From a virus, in the IMG/VR virus record IMGVR_UViG_3300025102_000330, positions 1-22,170 of that record: a DNA stretch of 22,170 bases; one strand, 5' to 3'. The notes beneath the pieces are model-generated. The model saw only the letters and a list, made by a program, of their open reading frames with translations, was not told the origin of the DNA and searched no databases. Both the position numbers and the translations under genes were made by a program. Below are positions 19,852 to 22,170 of the stretch, in pieces; position 1 is the first letter of the stretch; each line of letters begins with the position of its first letter.

Positions 19852-20608
19852 TTGCTACCTCCTTTTCATCCCTTATTAATTCATGATAATAATCTAACCG
19901 TTTTAAAAAATCGTGTTTTGCCTTACGTAAATTAAGCCCGTCAATCTTGAATTCTTGGTAATATAGGTCAGGAGTACATACCATAATTACACATTGTTCA
20001 ATGTTAGAGCCGTGTACTTGATCATGTGCCATGGCGTATGCTGCGGCCTGCAACTTATAGTCTCCAATCCACTCTTCTCTCTTTGGTCTGTTGGCCTGTT
20101 TAAAATCTATTACAGTTTCCTTGTCGTTGTGTATTCCAACTAAGTCTGTAGAGCCTGCGTAAAGGCCTGGATAGTATAATGTAACCTCCGACCCAAAATA
20201 TTCACTCACGGGCGCTAGACCCACCTCTATGACCTTCTCAGCCATACGTTTCGTCTCTTGTCCAAGTTCAGTTAGATCTTCATATCCTTTACCCAATACA
20301 TAGTTCTCCAGATACTTGTGCATTGATGTTCCACGTGTAGCACTAGCAACTTTTATTCTCTCTGCTTCAGCCTTACCTTTCTTCTTAATCCAATCTTTTA
20401 GGAACGTGTCATCTTTAGTCTTACCCAAGATAGTTGTGACAGACGGTAGTCTGTATCCCGCAACATCATAGTTCCGTGCGCCGTGGTCCAGGAACCGTGT
20501 ACCTTGAACATAGGTGTATTTGTTATTTAGCTTTATCATTTCTCTTTCGATGTCGGCCCATGTACCAATTACTTGGTTCATAGTCCCAACGCTTACCGTG
20601 ATGTCCAC
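19841..20608 (-). CDS. RecB/Cas4-like PD-(D/E)XK exonuclease
   Basis: A protein of up to 255 aa with the full RecB-type nuclease set: RGTSMHKYLE (His97), GSEVTLY (Glu141), GSTDLVG (Asp155), VIDFKQA (Asp168-x-Lys170) and the motif QAAAYA (Gln187, Tyr191). These bind metal and cut DNA ends; phage members act in recombination or in degrading host DNA. The GTG at 20608 has no ribosome site; ATG at 20581 or 20539 are alternatives and the conserved part begins near NKYTYVQGTRFLDHG (residue 29). It lies between an oxygenase and a small coiled-coil protein. Confidence 0.8.
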   Translation of the reverse strand: MDITVSVGTMNQVIGTWADIEREMIKLNNKYTYVQGTRFLDHGARNYDVAGYRLPSVTTILGKTKDDTFLKDWIKKKGKAEAERIKVASATRGTSMHKYLENYVLGKGYEDLTELGQETKRMAEKVIEVGLAPVSEYFGSEVTLYYPGLYAGSTDLVGIHNDKETVIDFKQANRPKREEWIGDYKLQAAAYAMAHDQVHGSNIEQCVIMVCTPDLYYQEFKIDGLNLRKAKHDFLKRLDYYHELIRDEKEVANGS

Positions 20609-20627
20609 GTATATCCGCGTACCACAT
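20523..20627 (-). other. Possible 34-aa nested frame at the exonuclease 5' end
   Basis: A frame MWYADIRGHHGKRWDYEPSN, ending HRKRNDKAK, starts one base after the oxygenase stop and runs in another frame through the beginning of the exonuclease gene. Its Trp/Tyr/Arg/His content looks protein-like, and the first 69 bases of the annotated exonuclease lack a good start signal, so this frame may be real and the exonuclease start may lie at 20539. No ribosome site is seen. Confidence 0.3.
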
Positions 20628-20628
20628 T

Positions 20629-21282
20629 CTAAGTTTTACTATTATCTTTTTTATAGTCATCTAGTTTTATATTATTTATCTTAGCCGAATCATGTATATT
20701 ACCCGAGACACTAATCCTAGTACAATCTGATTTAAAAGGATTAACCCAGTGTTTTAACCACGCCGGGAATATAAACATATCTCGCTCCTTTGGAAAATGA
20801 GACATGTATGTAATAGCATCTCTCGTACCATCTCCGTAGAAAAACTGTATACCACCAGGACCACCGGACTTACCGACATAGGCCTCGTTCTCCTTCTTCA
20901 ACTCATCTGGGATTTGTAAATAGATCACAAAGGATATCGCACCATCGTGATCGTGAGGTGGATTAAACTCATGTTGCTTCTGGTAATTAATCCAAAGCGC
21001 AGACATAATATACTCTGGCTTTTGTTTAAACTTCTCTCGTTTATAAAACTCTTGAGCTTGATCGTATAGACCAAAACACTTAGACAAATGTGGCAAAAGC
21101 TTGTCTTTAGATTGATCCGTGTACCCTGTTTCTTGCTCTATGATTCCTGCTAATTTGCTCTTGTAATCATAGCCAACCTTAGCCTCGCTCAATAATAATT
21201 TTTTTAATTCATTCGTAATCGTACACTTCATGAGGCATGGTCCCCAGTTGTATATATTTACATTAGTGTCTTGTTCTTCCAT
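20629..21282 (-). CDS. 2-oxoglutarate/Fe(II)-dependent oxygenase
   Basis: A 217-aa protein (from ATG 21282). FNPPHDHDGAISFVIYLQIP carries the proximal iron ligands (His110 and His112 or Asp113), then GGPGGIQFFYGDG, and FPAWLKHWVNPF gives the distal His178, followed by Arg189 (CTRISVSGNI), the usual 2-oxoglutarate salt-bridge residue. This is the putative 2OG-Fe(II) oxygenase type common in marine phages. Substrate unknown; protein hydroxylation or nucleobase repair are candidates. The start at 21282 is preferred over 21333 because of an upstream AAGGA and because the 51 extra bases belong to the 56-aa frame. Confidence 0.8.
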   Translation of the reverse strand: MEEQDTNVNIYNWGPCLMKCTITNELKKLLLSEAKVGYDYKSKLAGIIEQETGYTDQSKDKLLPHLSKCFGLYDQAQEFYKREKFKQKPEYIMSALWINYQKQHEFNPPHDHDGAISFVIYLQIPDELKKENEAYVGKSGGPGGIQFFYGDGTRDAITYMSHFPKERDMFIFPAWLKHWVNPFKSDCTRISVSGNIHDSAKINNIKLDDYKKDNSKT

Positions 21283-21433
21283 ATCCTGTTCCTTTCTCTC
21301 TGTTAGCCCATCGCTTTCTCCAGCCGTAGCCATTCATCTTACTACCAAAATATTCAAAGAATCTATAGTACACATCTCGCACTCGCTTGATGTACCAAAG
21401 TATATCGTCTATCGCATCAGGTATTGTTTTCAT
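21263..21433 (-). CDS. 56-aa hypothetical protein, overlapping both neighbours
   Basis: The frame MKTIPDAIDDILWYIKRVRD continues with VYYRFFEYFGSKMNGYGWRK and a basic end. It is helical, aromatic and basic. It starts 17 bases inside the end of the 104-aa gene, with AAAGGAG just upstream, and overlaps the oxygenase start by 20 bases. Its size, ribosome site and coupling support a real gene; I believe similar frames occur in other marine phages. Function unknown. Confidence 0.6.
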   Translation of the reverse strand: MKTIPDAIDDILWYIKRVRDVYYRFFEYFGSKMNGYGWRKRWANREKGTGYGRTRH

Positions 21434-21731
21434 TCTCTCCTTTAAAAAATCTTCTACAGTGTTCTAAGTATTCTTCTTCACTTACATGGTCAGCAAACAA
21501 ACCCAACATCGCTTTGTATGCACCACCGCTTTTATAATCATCGCTGATTGTTTTATCTTTAAATACATTCATATCGTCAGTGGGAACACTACGTCTAGCA
21601 CTCTCCCCACTAACGCCGAGCGTCGTCGCTACCTTTTCAGGTCGTTGCTTAGGTCCAGAGGAACGCAATTCTGCAGGACTTGTACCCCTATCTCGGTCAC
21701 TTTTAAATTTTATTTTATGCTTGATACTCAT
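21417..21731 (-). CDS. 104-aa hypothetical protein
   Basis: A 104-aa hydrophilic protein: the first half is basic and Ser/Arg/Pro-rich, probably disordered (SIKHKIKFKSDRDRGTSPAE), and the second half helical and acidic (YKAMLGLFADHVSEEEYLEH). It starts in an ATGA overlap with the resolvase-like nuclease gene, so the two are made together. No motif or family recognised. Confidence 0.5.
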   Translation of the reverse strand: MSIKHKIKFKSDRDRGTSPAELRSSGPKQRPEKVATTLGVSGESARRSVPTDDMNVFKDKTISDDYKSGGAYKAMLGLFADHVSEEEYLEHCRRFFKGENENNT

Positions 21732-22066
21732 ATTTTTTGTGTTTGTGTTCTTCGTTTTAAATGATTCTTATCTTCTTTGTAGAAATAACATTCTTTTTTG
21801 TCTGCGTCGACGTATAATATTTTTACATCTAATTTTTTCTGTAATGGTGTACGACATCTATTAATCTTCCATCCATCTCGTTTTCTTCTACACACAGATT
21901 TAACATCTACTTTTATTATTTCATTGTCTTTGTTGACAACAACCATGTCAATACAACCTTGTTGACTTACATTACTAAACACATGATATCCATTTTTTAA
22001 AAAATATATTTGTGCCAAATTTTCTGCTTCTCTACCTTTCACATGTTTATCTAATATAAATTTCAT
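21728..22066 (-). CDS. PD-(D/E)XK nuclease, Holliday-junction-resolvase-like
   Basis: A 112-aa protein beginning MKFILDKHVKGREAENLAQI. Glu in the GREAE motif near residue 12, GCIDMVVV (Asp) and IIKVDVKSV (Asp-x-Lys) give the E...D...(D/E)xK pattern of archaeal Hjc-like resolvases and related endonucleases. The tail is basic. The start at 22066 is preferred over 22102: GGGAG lies 4-5 bases upstream and the ATG overlaps the stop of the lipoprotein-like frame (ATGA). It would cut branched DNA in recombination or packaging; this is family inference. Confidence 0.7.
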   Translation of the reverse strand: MKFILDKHVKGREAENLAQIYFLKNGYHVFSNVSQQGCIDMVVVNKDNEIIKVDVKSVCRRKRDGWKINRCRTPLQKKLDVKILYVDADKKECYFYKEDKNHLKRRTQTQKI

Positions 22067-22170
22067 ATATCTCCCACCTTTGTTATTGCTCTTATCACCC
22101 ATTTAAACGGATTACTTGCGTCAGTCTTTTTGTGTTGACTGCAACTCATCAGGAATAACAGGATCATAAT
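22063..22170 (-). CDS. Possible small lipoprotein (N-terminus at or beyond the right edge)
   Basis: The frame runs from at least the ATG at 22167 to a TGA at 22063: MILLFLMSCSQHKKTDASNP, then FKWVIRAITKVGDI. LMSC is a lipobox-like motif after a hydrophobic stretch, so the Cys could be lipidated in the outer membrane, as in spanin-type lysis lipoproteins. The basic N-terminal residues of a signal peptide are missing, so the true start is probably upstream of the window. Its stop overlaps the nuclease start by ATGA. Confidence 0.45.
   Translation of the reverse strand: MMILLFLMSCSQHKKTDASNPFKWVIRAITKVGDI

Noticed and set aside
21283-21333. Longer oxygenase start at 21333
   Set aside because: The extra N-terminus is out of frame with the 56-aa gene occupying the same bases, and AAGGA sits before the ATG at 21282.
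22067-22102. Longer nuclease start at 22102
   Set aside because: The extra 12 codons have no ribosome site and overlap the lipoprotein-like frame; ATG 22066 has GGGAG and an ATGA overlap.

Overview
The window looks like part of the genome of a tailed double-stranded DNA bacteriophage of the marine pelagic type. The DNA is AT-rich, coding is dense, most genes overlap by 1 to 40 bases, and nearly all larger genes lie on the minus strand. Recognisable virion genes are the large terminase, portal, a GroES-type co-chaperonin, a scaffold-like protein and the start of the major capsid protein. The many small Lys/Arg-rich proteins and the large orphan proteins carrying short Gly-Gly motifs remind me of uncultured marine phages, probably of SAR11-like or similar low-GC hosts. 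The host is inference; no tRNA, integrase, polymerase or host gene was seen.

Layout. (1) Positions 13876 to 1, minus strand: the virion module, read right to left: TerL, two large unknown proteins (554 and 1123 aa), portal, a 59-aa protein, a two-helix membrane protein (holin-like), an EF-hand microprotein, four small very basic proteins, a coiled-coil protein, GroES-like co-chaperonin, scaffold-like protein, a conserved unknown, a decoration-like protein and the major capsid protein, which runs off the left edge. (2) 13877-14080: a non-coding gap with two hairpins, one a strong plus-strand intrinsic terminator. (3) 14081-16005, minus: small early-type or accessory genes driven by clear TTGACA-N17 promoters with palindromic operators, including a 35-aa membrane microprotein coupled by ATGA overlaps on both sides. 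(4) 16040-17719, plus: a divergent promoter, about 250 bases of structured non-coding sequence, then a five-gene operon around a Gp88-like Cys-rich protein. This stretch is richer in GC than its surroundings and carries three blocks of a 7-base repeat (CAAGCNN). (5) 17611-18643, minus: a PD-(D/E)XK nuclease, a tiny hydrophobic peptide and two unknowns. (6) 18681-19163, plus: small terminase subunit, fired from a promoter that interleaves with the divergent one. (7) 19153-22170, minus: DNA-processing and accessory genes: a RecB-like exonuclease, a 2OG-Fe(II) oxygenase, a resolvase-like nuclease, a possible lipoprotein at the right edge, and small unknowns.

How it fits together. TerS and TerL package DNA through the portal into a shell built from the capsid, scaffold and decoration proteins, perhaps helped by the co-chaperonin. 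The basic microproteins sit between portal and scaffold and could be virion-internal or DNA-binding; that is a guess. The three PD-(D/E)XK nucleases may act in recombination, host DNA breakdown or processing of replication intermediates. The most unusual material is regulatory: a helically spaced five-copy GGACATTTTA array, two divergent promoter pairs, promoters that place the transcript start at or next to the start codon, a perfect 12-bp-arm palindrome over a promoter, and a structured non-coding leader.
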